DNA of 64,000 bases from Byssothecium circinans. Its lineage: Eukaryota; Ascomycota; Dothideomycetes; Pleosporales; Massarinaceae. The stretch covers positions 17,902 to 81,901 of the forward strand of contig ML977054.1 of NCBI GenBank assembly GCA_010015675.1, written 5' to 3'. Position numbers and translations under genes: made by a program. The notes beneath the pieces are model-generated. The model had not been told where the DNA came from. It searched no databases and worked only from the letters and a program-made list of their open reading frames with translations. This document shows, in pieces, positions 47,900-59,629 of this stretch. Numbering within the stretch: position 1 is the first letter of the stretch; the number at the start of each line of letters is the position of its first letter.

Positions 47900-48850
47900 G
47901 AAGTTCAGGAACAGGTTATAACGGTCTCATACAACCAGGCAGGCACATAGGATAGATATGAGGTGGGCGGCATCATGGGTGAATCTCTGATGCAAATTCA
48001 GCACTCTTCTCTGCGACTACAGCCACGGGTACGACCAGCCTCGCCGTCTACCGCTGTGCTCAGGTAAAGGAGAGGCGTATACTAGCCGCCTGAGGAGTTT
48101 GATATGCTCTTCAAGAAACCTAGCAGCTTGTCACATCCACCTTCCACCTTTAGGTAGGCATAGAAACGTTAACGTGGAGAGGGACCCTGGTGAGCGCAGT
48201 TGGACATTTCGTGGAACATCCCGGCCCTGATACGATTTGGGCCAACGCTCCGCCGCGATTACCACCACCCTCACCGCCTTCTACTACGCTCAGGTAAAGG
48301 AAAGGGACATGCTGGCTGCCTGAGGAGTTCGATATGCCCTTCAAGATGCCTGGCAACGTGTCGTATCGGCCTCCTACCTCAGGTAGGCATAGAAAAGTGA
48401 GGTGGGGGAGAGCCCTGGTGAGAGCGGATGGACGTTTCTCCGGAACATCCCGCCCCTGATACAATTTGGGTGACGCTCCTCTAAGATCAACACCAACTCC
48501 GCCGCCTACTGTTGCCCTACGGAGAGTGGGAGACGTAAACTAACTGCCGGAGGAGTTTGATATGCTCTTCAACATGTCCAGCAGCGTGTCGCATCCGCCC
48601 CGCACCTTCAGGTAGCCCTAGAAAAGTGAAGTGAGGAGCGGGCCCGGGTGAGCGCGGTTGGGATTTCCCCTGGCTGCCTCGAGGCTGCTTGGCAGCTCGA
48701 CCGCTGCGGCCGTAGTCACCACCAACCTTACCCCCTCCTGGGGCCTCAGGGAGTAGGATTAGAGTATAGTGCCTTCTCGACGAGGTCAACAAGCTCGCGA
48801 GGACCTCCGGCAACGTGTTGTAGTGACTTTATACGGCTAATCAGACGTGA
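47900..48850. repeat. Degenerate tandem repeat, unit about 228 bp, three to four copies plus partials
   Basis: Anchor points recur at about 48061, 48291, 48516 and 48743 (CAGGTAAAGG or its diverged forms), and again at GAGGAGTTTGATATGCTCTT (about 48093) with near copies at about 48327 and 48552. A trailing block resembling CAGGTAGGCATAGAAA..GTG follows in each unit, and a weaker copy of it is visible near 47940. Copies differ by many substitutions and small indels, and reading frames are not kept between copies, so this is not under coding constraint now. Confidence 0.7.
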
Positions 48851-50694
48851 GGGACCGCAGTGCGGAGAGCCCGATTTAGTGAGTCTGAAGTGCGCCTCCG
48901 CAGAAACCTTCAACGATCCCTCCACCACGACCGTTATCGCGACCCCCCGATCGTTATTGAAACCCCACGACGAGTACGACGCCTATATAACGTTTGTGAA
49001 GAGACAGAGGCGATCTTCATAAGGCCCAGCGAGTTGTTAACGACATTGAAAACACCCTATTTGATCTGAGGGCGTGGGGTCGTCGGAGGTCGCTTGAAAA
49101 CCTCTTTGCTTCCGACGGCGAGCAGCAACACCAACACGTTACCGCGATAGGAGGCAAGTGCAATGACCTTCGGCTTCATATGCTGATGAATAGGCCTAGA
49201 AGACCAACCTCACGCCGCACAAAGCGCCCAAGGCGGCGTCGGAAGCCTCGCGGAGATGCTGTCGGCGGCGTATCTTGTGCCTCTTCCCCCTCTTCCGCAA
49301 CACCATCGCGACAGATAGGAGTGGAAAGCCCATATTGATATTTGATGCAGGCAGTATCATCGAAAGAGAGTCCCAGCTCCTCACCCTCCTTCTGCGCAAT
49401 CGTCGTCGACGTACGCAAAGCAGAGCTTCACAAGCCTACCTTCCGCCGCCGCGATCCCCGAACCTTACGACAACACAATTACCACGACGGCGAACTCATA
49501 CACAGCGCATGTGGATATGAAACACGGAGGTGTGGGTATACAGGAGCAGCTTCTACACGATCTCTCCTTCGCTCGATATGTGGTTGTGGGATGCTGCTTT
49601 CATCACAACACTCCCGACAGCCACATCAACAACGAGGGCGAATAGAGGAAAGTAACGCCTGATATAGCCTTCAATGGAGATAGAACGTCTTCGAAACGCG
49701 GCGGTCTTCCAGTCCCATGCGCGTGCGTCGCACCAATGACTGCTCCGTCGTTTTCGACAGATATCGTGATACCCGAACACGCAACCCCCAAGCCGGTACT
49801 CATACAAGGTACACAACCGTCGCTGAGCATCGGCATATAATTTGAGAGGCGATGAGGCCTTTGTAAGAAGCCAGTGGGGAATTACTTTGGGGAGCGCAAC
49901 GGCGTCGCAAACACCCTTGAATGTTGGCTGTCCTCAATATATGCACAAGGCGAATCCGTCTAAGATGGGATATTCGGGTGCAGCGCTGAGGCTCTTCAAC
50001 ACCCGAAAACTGCGAAAAGCTACAAGCTATCCAGCCATTGTGGAGGGATTTGTGGCTATGTCGTTGGGCACAGTTGAACTCTGCGAAGGCGGTCTTCGTG
50101 TGAGGTACGTCCAGCTTCATACATGGTGGATCAGACCAGTGTAAAACTGACAACATTCCTTGGATACCGATGGCCTTAGTCCAGCACACCAAGTGCTCTC
50201 GAGCAATTCGGAATACCTCCAGTCGCACCGAGCCGGAACGGTCATACCAACGGAAGCAAACCCATATCGTGGCTAATGATTACTTCCTTTGGCCGGGACA
50301 GAATCCAAGGCTGCATAGGAATAACCATTTCGGGTTCTCCCAGGCTCCCGGAATGTACCACACAATGGCACGCCGTCGACGAAGCAAGTCTGCTTCGCAA
50401 CCCAAAGGAGTTCACAATCGCCTGCAGCGCACGCCAACACCCTGCAATGGAGCTCCGAAATATTTGTCTTTCCCAAAGCTTCGGAGTCGCTTCAAGATAT
50501 CGGATATTGGATGGGTCCTGCGTCCCACAAGCGCCCGTTGTGCTTTCGGATGGCAAGAGATAGAAGAGGTACCTAAAGCCCAATCCGACATTCCTTGGAG
50601 CGACTTTCGATCAAGAGGCTGCTTCTACGTTTATCCCGGTCATGCATCTATGGTTTCGGCCTCCTCCTTGGTTGTGTTCGGAAGAGATCGATGA
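48851..50694 (+). pseudogene. Broken coding-like segments of unknown origin
   Basis: Several forward frames of protein-like composition follow each other but do not share a frame. One spans 49000-49338 (about 113 codons, including VVNDIENTLFDLRAWGRRRS). One spans 49346-49645 (100 codons, including VDMKHGGVGIQEQLLHDLSF). A further one spans 50276-50563 (ITSFGRDRIQGCIGITISG), followed in another frame by DIPWSDFRSRGCFYVYPGHAS. I do not recognise the family and found no splice plan that joins them. They may be remains of one or more genes or of a transposon. Minus-strand frames here also look partly protein-like, so the strand itself is uncertain. Confidence 0.3.
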
Positions 50695-53600
50695 CACAGC
50701 TTCCCGGGGTGCAACCACGGCTTTTCGGCTCGCGGGTTGCGGCAGCGCAATACGCGTGCACCATTGACTGGCACAAAAGCCACCAGTACATGCTACGTGG
50801 ATTGAGACCAAAGGCGCATACTCAATCCGGCCTGTAGGCTGCACCGAACATTCCATTTCAATGCATTTTTCGTACCCAACTCTCCCGACATTCCAGTCGA
50901 GTGGCAGCGGAGCCTATAAATCGACTTTTGACAGAACATCGGACGCGACAATTTGCAGTAATCGGACGGAGTCACTTCCGATAGGCCTCGGACGGAACAG
51001 CTCTCGACAGAACTTCAGATGATACGTTCTTTAGAATCAACCTACGCCAAGTGAGGGACACTTCATTTCTTTCGAGATCAGAGCAAGACGTCCGGAGGTG
51101 CACAACTCCGGATTCTGATAGGTCTCATTGTCACAGAGCTTGCCATCGCTGCGCATAAAAGCTCCGCTAAACGGCATGCTCATTTGGCTAGCCCTCATTG
51201 TCGCCTCCCATAACTCTTATTGTCCTATCAGTCCATGCTCTTTCTGAGTGCGTTATGGCCAACATTTGGGGGCGCCAGCAGTTACGCTCTCCGCGTGAGT
51301 CAAATTGACTTGGTTGCTGATCGGATTCTATCGATCCTCTGGAAGGCAGAAGTGGGATGAAGTCCCACAGCACTCATCCCTCTCGTTGTTGGACATGATA
51401 TTTCGTACCGAAGGACCGCTTTCCCTTTATAGTTGGCCAGCTCGAAGTCCGCCAGTTTCTCATCGACCTCCGTGGAGTTGTATCCTCGTCTGCTATTTGA
51501 ATCTCCGCCAATTTTCCCTACTAGCACGCATCCGATGCCCTGGCCTTTTATCTGGACTTCCCAGGAGAGTCCCATCTTATCTCTCGAGTTCCCGTCGATT
51601 TTTCAACAGCTATTCGGACCCCTGACTCCGTCGGGGTGTGCACCGAGTCGTATGCTCGTGTACCATCCGGATCTACTGTTGTTTGCACCTCGAACGCTTC
51701 GCTTCTCATACCTTTTGATGGGATCTCGAGTTGCGGTTTCGTTACCAGCTGTCGATCTGCCCCAGCAAAGATTCCGCCAGCGATCCTTGACTGCGCAATA
51801 GTGTCACGTCTGCCAATGTTTGTTCACGGTCGTACGACTCCGGTTGTATTTTCCGCGACTCTCAGGTTATCGTCTTTGCGCGGCGCTGTGTGTGCGGTGC
51901 GGTCGGTGGGATCGGCGAAGGGATCGAGTGAAAGGGACCGTCTGACATTCACATTAACGGACGTCTCCCTCTGGCAACGCAACTTCTGGTACTATTTTCA
52001 TCTGGTAGTCTAAGTTTGATTGCATATTAGTGCCCTACAATTGCCAAATTGGGAATGAACATGCTACTGCATGACCGGAAAAAATATACCTTGAGATTGT
52101 TCGCGCCTCTCCAGCCCGGAGTCTGCAGCATTACCACCGCCCATTGGACATGTGGTAGCTTTCCTGTCACTTGCGTCTTCCTTCCAAGTTAAGAGGACGT
52201 TGTGGTTGTATTCTATCGACTCGAGAGGCGGCGGAGACGTCGGGGGTGCTGCAGGGGCAACAGACGTCGTATCTTCCCGCGGCCGGTACCTCGCCGAGCA
52301 TTCAACTACGGTCGTGTTGTAGCCAGCATAGATCGCAATGTCTCTTGTAACTGTCCCAGAAGCGCTCGAGTCGCGCGTACCTTGTGGTCGTCGGGTATTG
52401 ATCGATTCGAAAGATGGCGGCGGGCGGAGTTGTCGGCGACGCAGCGGAAGCATCAAGCCCTACCTAAACAGACTGTGAAGCTGAGGACGGACGGGGGTTA
52501 TGGTTACCTTTGAAGCTCTCTCCTGAATCTCTGAGTCGCGCTCATGGTCGTCGCGGGTGTCGATGCGGCGGGGAGGGGCGGCGATGAAAAGCGTTGTGAA
52601 GCAGCACATCACCTACCTTTTTGCCGCCCAGAATCGCCCAGCGCTCATTGCGAGCATCAATCTCCAAGATCATAGCTTGTAGAAACAGGTGCAATAATTG
52701 CTGCTATGTGTTGTTTTTAGGGTGACGATCGTGGGCGTCGATGCCATGAGGGAGGTCACGGAGTTGTACATCGTGCCTCCACAATGAAAGACACCCCGCC
52801 CACGACGAATACTCTCGAGAGTAGTAGGCGATGAGGCTCGCGCGTTATATCGTCGTCGCCTCCTCGCTTTTCTGTCTGCGTAGTTGTCGCGGCGGGCGGT
52901 GATTCGGGCGGGGGAGGTGGTGAAGCTGTCGAGATCAACGGCAGCCACCTTCCACGAGGCGCGCCGTTCAACGACAAGATGGGAATCAACCAATGCAGCG
53001 TCGGGGCAAGCAAGCTACTTTGTGTCCTATTCCTGTCGCCATACTCGCCGCATTGAGCTTGGGTTGTGTGGATGATGCTGGGGAGGCTCCGAGGAGGCCA
53101 TGTGTAGGCAGCCCATACCGCAAACTCCATGCCGCCCGGACCTCACCACTAGAGATGCACGTCTCTATCGTCTACACCACCATGCACGCTGCAAAGAGAG
53201 TGCTATAAGTCTCGGAGTAGACGGAGTTGCTTGTCCGGATGTTCCCCCCTTTTTTGAGTCACATGTCGAGCCATCCCAAGTCAATGCTGCATCCGCATCC
53301 GTCACCGGACACTCCAAGCCTACATTAGAGGACAAAAAGAAACCCTGATCAGCCTCCTATTGCCAGCATCGAACCCACGCGGTCCCCTGCAGACTTTCCA
53401 CCTTAACACCGTAAATCCGCCTCTACAGCCTCATCCACGGCCCTTTCGAGTCCAAAAAAAGAAGCAAAAGAGAAACCTAAGAAGGGCTAGGTCTTAGGAA
53501 AGAGTGTACACCCCCGGACGGGTTGTTAAACTACTTATTTTGTCGAATTTCTGCCCAAATTCCGCCGGTGCTCGTCGCAGTGCTCTGAAAATCACTCGCA

Positions 53601-54280
53601 AATTTGAACTTACATTTTTTGTATTCCTGATAATCCACCACTGTGCCATTTAGGCACCATACCCTCGAGGGTATTTTGATTGATGAATGTAGTCCAACGT
53701 AACAAATATATATACTGGAGTTGGGTTGGGTGGGGATTTTGGTGTGTGGGCGACTAGCGATTGTTTGGACGCACATGCGGGGTTCTCAACGACTTGGACA
53801 TACGCGCACAACAATATTGTCACAAGAGATGGGCTTGGGAGGCTGCTATGGGGGTGCTTTGGGGCTGCATCACTTGTGGGCGGCACTGCAGGCTACTGGG
53901 GATGCTCAGTATGCGAACTTTTACGCATGTGAAGGCATTTCTACAGCCCATAAAAGCTCTTTGAAGAATGCAACAGGATGCAAAGCGCTTTGTCGACGAA
54001 AACCCATCGAATTCAGAGCCCTTGAGCTGCTTGACTCAGCGCTGTACTTCAAAATGCAGCTCTTTGGAAGGTAATGCATCGCTACAACTTCTGCTTCAGA
54101 CTCCCATCCGAACTACAGCAGTCGCCTTGTGCCAGACTCTCAACGAGCAGAGACCTGCGCTCTCAGAATCGGTATTACGAGTGCACATATGTCTATGTAA
54201 CTGCAGTTACACAGCCCAGGTCACCTATCCCTAAGAACATGACAGGGAAAGAAGACGTCTATATTCTAGCAAGTCTTATT
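50695..54280. other. Gene-poor sequence
   Basis: Frames on both strands are short, Pro/Arg/Ser-rich and overlapping, with no domain. Around 52100-53100 minus-strand frames have low-complexity Pro/Thr runs. I see no complete gene, RNA gene or clear transposon border. Confidence 0.4.
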
Positions 54281-54289
54281 CTGCTCTCT

Positions 54290-54680
54290 AGATCCAACAC
54301 AGAGTCAATTATCGAACGCCCAGCTACCTAGTACATTGTTTGCAAATGGCGCATCTGCTATCCTATTCTCTAGTATTTTAAGAAAACGTAGGTATATGCC
54401 ACTCAGCTAGCAGGTCCTGAACTGTTATTTAGGCGCAACGTATAATCAACTGTCGATCGCCTGGCTGTACGATACTAGGTCTGTGAATAGGAGCTTTGTG
54501 CCTTACTCTTCGACGTTTTGAAGAGGATAGCTGCATGTTACCTAGCTACCATATTCTCATCCATTCTCTAGATGCAGAGCATAGTTGATTGTCAGTCGCC
54601 CAGCCAGCTAATACTAAGTTTGGAAGTTCTTATTTTTAGTATTTTCAGAAGCTTAGTTACGTTACACTCTGCATAGATTA
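54290..54680. repeat. Degenerate tandem repeat, unit about 140 bp, about three copies
   Basis: The block resembling GTCAATTATCGAACGCCCAG (about 54305) recurs in diverged form as ATAATCAACTGTCGATCGCC (about 54441) and ATAGTTGATTGTCAGTCGCC (about 54581). Each is followed by AGCTA..TACTA-like sequence and an AT-rich stretch with TTCTCTAGTATTTT or similar. Copies are strongly diverged. Confidence 0.55.
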
Positions 54681-54842
54681 CTTACTCCCCTCCAAGATTA
54701 TAAGATAGAAGCGAGTTATATATAACGTAAAGCACCATTAAACCGTCCAGAATCTCTTGGTAGAAAATTAAAGATTCCACCTTTGTATGCATTCGGAATA
54801 TCGGAAATTCTATGCTGTTCGTGGATATATAACAAATTACAG

Positions 54843-55065
54843 TTCCTTAGACAACCTCCCTAGCATCCTCAATAGAGGCAGCTAGGGCGGAGGTGATGGA
54901 GATCGGAAGCGCATGGCCCCTACAAACGTATGTTAAGCCATAAAAGCAGTGATGACGGACTAGTCGACACAGGGGATGAATTAACGTGAGGCTAAGATGA
55001 ATCCGGGAAATTATCGAGGTATTAGCGTGTTTCTCGTATAGGTCTGTGCGGCTTCTGAGAACCAC
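54843..55065 (-). pseudogene. Possible truncated copy of the 3' end of the large membrane-protein gene
   Basis: Bases 54843-54872 match 57314-57343 at about 27 of 30 positions, including the stop codon. The encoded ends are IEDAREVV and LEDSREAV. Upstream in the minus-strand frame the similarity fades. This suggests a short duplicated fragment rather than a working gene. Confidence 0.35.
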
Positions 55066-55264
55066 TCACTCTAGGGTCTCTCGAAGCACCAATGTACGTG
55101 CGTCCATGACGATAAATCCTCTTTCAACACCACGCCGTTATCCCTAGCAGCAAACACGTCCGTTTTCGCATTCGTCTACCTGCCTGCTTAGTTTTTCGCA
55201 AGGACTAACCTGAAAGTTGTTTCAATACCGCGCCGAATATCACAGTACTGTTTCGTCTCCACAG

Positions 55265-56154
55265 GTGCTGTTGGTTGGGTGTACAAGATCAACGATCGCA
55301 TCGCTCTCAAATTCCCTCGGATTCCTGGCTGCACAAAGTTCAGTCATGAGATCGAGATATTCGATGTCTTCGAGAGTGTTACTCCTTGTCCGGACATCCT
55401 TCAAAGCTTCCTGCGTGTTCCAGAAGGAAATTTTCTCAGATTTTTGAGCGGCGGCAATTTGGACCAGCGACTACGTGCGAACCAGATCCGGGAGAGCAAC
55501 GAACCGTATTCGAGAGTCCTCCAGATCACAAAAAAGGAACCTACAAACGTTGTTGAAAGATGGGCAATGGAATTAACTAGCGCCGCTGCCTGGCTTGAAT
55601 CTCTGGGATACGCCCATACAGACATCCGACCTCCAAATCTGCTCCTTGACGAGGTTGGCCATCTAAAACTCACCGACTTCGACTGCGTGGCACGGATCGG
55701 AACTGACAAGGCGGCGTCCGCGCCCCCGTATGCTCGTCCTCTTGGGCCTGAGGCTGGAACGGAGAAGGGAACCTTCGGGTACAATGATGCTCGGACAGAG
55801 CAATTTGCAATTGGATCGATCCTATACCTCCTGACCCAAGGCCATGAACCGTATGAGGAGGAAGAATTTGCGGAGGATGTTGACAGTGCTTCAGTCATTG
55901 TTAGTCGTTTCCAATATATGGAATTCCCAACCTTAAGGAATGATCTCCTGGATCAAATTATGAAACGATGCTGGCACGGCGAATTTGGGCTGGTTAAAGG
56001 TGTAGCAGAAGAGACAAAGCAGCTGCCTGGCACTATCGAACTGCCTCGCGCTATTCCGCTTGACACGGAGTACATATCACGTTGCCGGAAGGAATGTCAG
56101 GCCTTAGTGGATGAAGGAATTTTTCAAGATGACTACTTTGCAAAATCAGCCTAG
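55265..56154 (+). CDS. Protein kinase-like gene, 5' end not resolved
   Basis: From a CTCCACAG acceptor at 55264 an exon is open to 56154 (about 296 residues). It carries most kinase marks: Gly-rich loop GAVGWV, ALKFPR with the ATP lysine, HEIEIFD with a helix-C Glu, a catalytic loop reading HTDIRPPNLLLD (Asp and Asn kept, HRD Arg replaced) and a metal-binding segment TDFD (DFG Gly replaced by Asp). I found no convincing first exon; upstream frames contain stops. Either a short first exon was missed or the gene is truncated. This resembles a fungal-specific family of divergent kinase-like proteins often seen in accessory regions, in which DFD is usual. Substrate is unknown. Confidence 0.5.
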
Positions 56155-56991
56155 CTGAGTAGCCGGTGCTATTAAAGCGAGGCAATTGGGAGACGATTGG
56201 GGACGTTTGGGACGGTCATGACGGGCAGCATTATGATTAGCAGGCCGCAGTGCGGTGGAATGGTTAGGGGTAGGAGTACGGGCCCCGGAGTTGGGTCCCT
56301 TCCCATACAGTCTCCATCGCAAATCTCGGGTTTGAGGTCACGGATCCGGAACCCGAGCGAATCTTGACGTCCCCTGGCGCTTTGTAGCTAGACTCGACGA
56401 ACCGCTCTTGTGTATTTCCTAACCGACCTTCCCTTGCTGTACCCTACGCAATCGTCTGCCAACATTCGAGCATTATACGCAACCTCACCCATCTATTCAC
56501 CACCTTGTCCGATTCGCCGAAATCAGCTCCCAGCGCCACTTTAGTGTAGTTCGGTTCAACCAGCCCGGAGAATAAAATGCATACCATCCTCACTTTATCA
56601 CAACGCCTTCAGTAAGAAATTAAGCCCAACTCACGCTGGGCGATTGCCAATTGTGGTATAAGATTACGTCTCACAGTGCCTCCGGTATGCCGCATTTCCC
56701 CCACACGGCGCCATAGTATGATGGGGAGGGATGTGAGGTCCTGCCTAACCATAAAGTCGCCAAGCACTTCTCCGAAAGGTGGTTTCTTACCACTTCTCTC
56801 CGGAGTTACGCATTGCCGTCAGACGACGACCTCCTATTCACCACATTGTATGGACCTGTCCGTCTCCAGATAAGCGCCTTCGCATCTTGCTTCCCCTTCA
56901 CATTTCTTGCGAGATATTAATGCCTTTCTTGCATCTCTTAGTCTACAAAACTCCTTGTGCAGTGTGGCTATTTCAGGATAGGAGAGTCTAA
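56155..56991. other. Intergenic region
   Basis: No gene is recognised. Small frames near 56676-56991 overlap on both strands. Confidence 0.4.
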
Positions 56992-57321
56992 ATGTGGTAC
57001 GATGGGCTCGTTGAGCGGTCACGGTCGTTTTCGCATTTGCAGATTCCATCGAGGACTGTCGGCGTCGAAGGGATCAAGAAATTGCCTCCTGGATCCGAAG
57101 ACCTTCTAAACAAGGCTGGATCGTCTGGCTGTACACCCCAAACGGTAGAAGGAATGTCATTTTATGAACTCTTCTTGTTGAGTTATCGCCTCGCGCCTAA
57201 TGAAAGCGATGGCCCTAATGATACGGATGCGGATAATGATGAGGACAATCTAAACGACAGGCACAACTTAAGCTCAGTTCTGCGGACCTGGCGTTCCGAC
57301 GTGGTAGGCCATTTTCCTTAG
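56992..57321 (+). CDS. Doubtful hypothetical protein, 109 residues
   Basis: A forward frame with plausible composition (GIKKLPPGSEDLLNKAGSSG, MSFYELFLLSYRLAPNES), followed by an Asp/Asn-rich stretch. It has no known domain. It could be the last exon of a broken gene. Its stop overlaps the stop of the converging membrane-protein gene by four bases. Confidence 0.3.
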   Translation: MWYDGLVERSRSFSHLQIPSRTVGVEGIKKLPPGSEDLLNKAGSSGCTPQTVEGMSFYELFLLSYRLAPNESDGPNDTDADNDEDNLNDRHNLSSVLRTWRSDVVGHFP

Positions 57322-59629
57322 ACAGCCTCCCTAGAATCCTCAAGATCAGCGGCACGATCCTCTGCTTCCATCCTCTTTGACTCCGGGGTTTGAGTTGGCA
57401 CCGGTGTATGCGTGCCCCTGCCGTATCCTACATCACCCCCTCTGTTCTCTTCCCTCTTACAATCGTCATTCAGGTCGTTCAGCCTTGCGAATCTTTGTTT
57501 CCTGTCCACCAGAACAGGCGTCTCATTCTCATCGTCCTCCCAGGGCTGGATACACCTGGCCTCCAATACCGATCTCTGAAGCTGCAACGTGCCCGTAGCC
57601 TGCCAGTCCTCTTTCCTTTTCTGACGGCGAGGCGATCTATTTCTCCAGCAAAGAATATTCACCCAGAAGAGCTGCTGTATGAGAACAAAGTCGAGTAGAA
57701 TAAGCAAGCTGCCGACGCCCAGAATAATCCCCATTCCAAGCACGCTCACGGAGATGTGCTCACTACTTCGCAGTTTCAGAGCGGTGCAAAGGTCGCGGAG
57801 GGCTGGGTCGGAAGGTTGTCTAACCTGCGCCAGCGAGTTTAAACCTGGGCGAATCTCAAATTCGTTCGGGGATGCGAATTCGGACACGCGCCGCTGGAGC
57901 ACGGCCAGCGAGACATTGTGGAGGTTCTCGGCTTCCAATTGCCAGTGGTTGGGCGGTAGAGCGGATGAGCCAACGCTGACAGTGGCCCATAACCAATCTT
58001 TCGCAAGCAGAAGCTCTGTACCGAGCACTTTGAACGACCATTGCAGACTCATAGCCCGGGCTGGCATCCACAGAAGCTCGAATGTCGCTTTCTGTTTAGG
58101 ACTCAAGTCCAAGTCTCCGTCCTTAGAATCTAACGCGTGCTTAATTCCATAGAGTCCTGTGACCGGTGTGCAGCGTGTATTCCTAATATTGCAGACTTGA
58201 TACTGTTCGGTGCAACCAAGTACGGATAAGTCATCGGTGGCAGTGAAGAAGCCGGGGCCCCAAGAAGATTCGTTTTGGGCGGAAAAAAGCTCATCCTTGA
58301 CCATCTCGCTGTACCTTGCCTTGTTGAAAATGGCAATTAGTGTGACATCGGCATTGCCGACTTGAAAGTCAGAAACTGGGATGAAATCACTGGCTGTATC
58401 GTTATGGTAGTAGGATGTTTGGACGCTAACAACAATTAGTACCTTCAGGCGTAAACAAAGAAATAATGTAGAACTGCTTCCGTTATGGTAATGCAGTGGC
58501 TAAAGAAACTGGACACTCACCGGATCGTGTATGGTTCCTGGACATATGTTTTCATGAATTCCGAAACGCAGAAGGTCGTGAGATTTGTCGTGGAATTCTT
58601 AAATGTAGCATCGCATCCGTCATTGTCACCGGAGTTGGGACGCCCCATTTCGTAGAATTTTATCCTTGTATTCGTGCGCCCGTCACCGAACGCTTCCGGT
58701 ACGTTATCAATCCAATCCGTGGCGTATCGTTCGGCGCTAACAGGAGCACAGCTTGTTATTCTCCGTACTGTCATCGCGTCTGATTCCGGATAGTTGATAC
58801 CGAGATCCTTGTTAGAATGCAAGGCTCCGGAATCATATCGCACCGCTGAAGATGTTGCACAAGTCTCCTTGTTTACAAAGGGGCATGAGGTATCGTTGAC
58901 GGATGATGCGTTCACTCCATGTAAGTACGGTTGTACGTAAACGTTGCAGCCACCAGAAGCCCCATTGTCGTTCCTATTGTAGCACGAGCGAACGTACGCC
59001 GCGCTCTTTGAGAGAGTCAAACGTCCCAGTAGGACTTGCGTGTTGAATGTGAGCAGTCCTTTTTCGTCCAGGTTCTCTGGCTCTACACCTCGAAGGTTCT
59101 CCACTTCATCAGGAAAACCGCAAATATCGCCGGTCATCAGCACCTGTCCCGAAGCGGATGTCGTCGTGACGCGGGATGAGAACAATCCTGCGACGGTAAA
59201 AAGGCCGACATGGATAGCGGAAAACAAAAGCAACGGTAACGAGGTCCTCAAGGGCGCTTGAGCCTTCCCTTTCCCTGACCCTTTCCTTTTCCACGCGAAC
59301 GCGGACGAGGCTATGGTCCAAAATGCGTTGGTCGCAGTCACGGAATTTCTAAGGATGACCTGTTGTTGATGGAAAAGGCCATTTTTCGACGCCGTCGTCG
59401 ATCTCGTCTGGTGCAGGATGAAGCTAACCACGCGCCAGAAGCAGCTACCGGAATACTGTACGAACAGAGTGAGAAAGGAGACCAGAATCAAGCCTGCATA
59501 TGTCGGCAGCGTAAGGGTAGCACCCCCAATCTTCCCATCCTCTGTTCACTTGATTAGCGTGATAATGAAAGTAAGCACCGTAGACTCACCCCAGTTCGTC
59601 CAAAATCCGTTGTAAAATCCATTACCCAT
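57318..59629 (-). CDS. Large fungal membrane protein of unknown function, three exons
   Basis: Exons 59590-59629, 58521-59541 and 57318-58425 (minus strand) join to 722 residues. The tiny first exon gives MGNGFYNGFWTNWE and is followed by GGATLTLPTYAGLILVSFLTLF, the first membrane helix. A second helix lies near LPLLLFSAIHVGLFTVAGLF. A long extracellular-type region follows, with several Cys and many N-glycosylation sites (NAS, NDT, NST, NLT). A last helix (VLGMGIILGVGSLLILLDFVLI) precedes a polar cytosolic tail. This layout recurs in hypothetical proteins of filamentous ascomycetes, but I know no function for it. Splice joins are clean. Confidence 0.75.

Noticed and set aside
48150..48813. 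Minus-strand frames in the 228-bp repeat as a real repeat protein
   Set aside because: The similar peptide stretches fall in different frames in different units and stops interrupt the leftmost unit.
56281..56370. tRNA-like box near GGGTTTGAGGTC
   Set aside because: No cloverleaf could be folded around it and the A box is missing.
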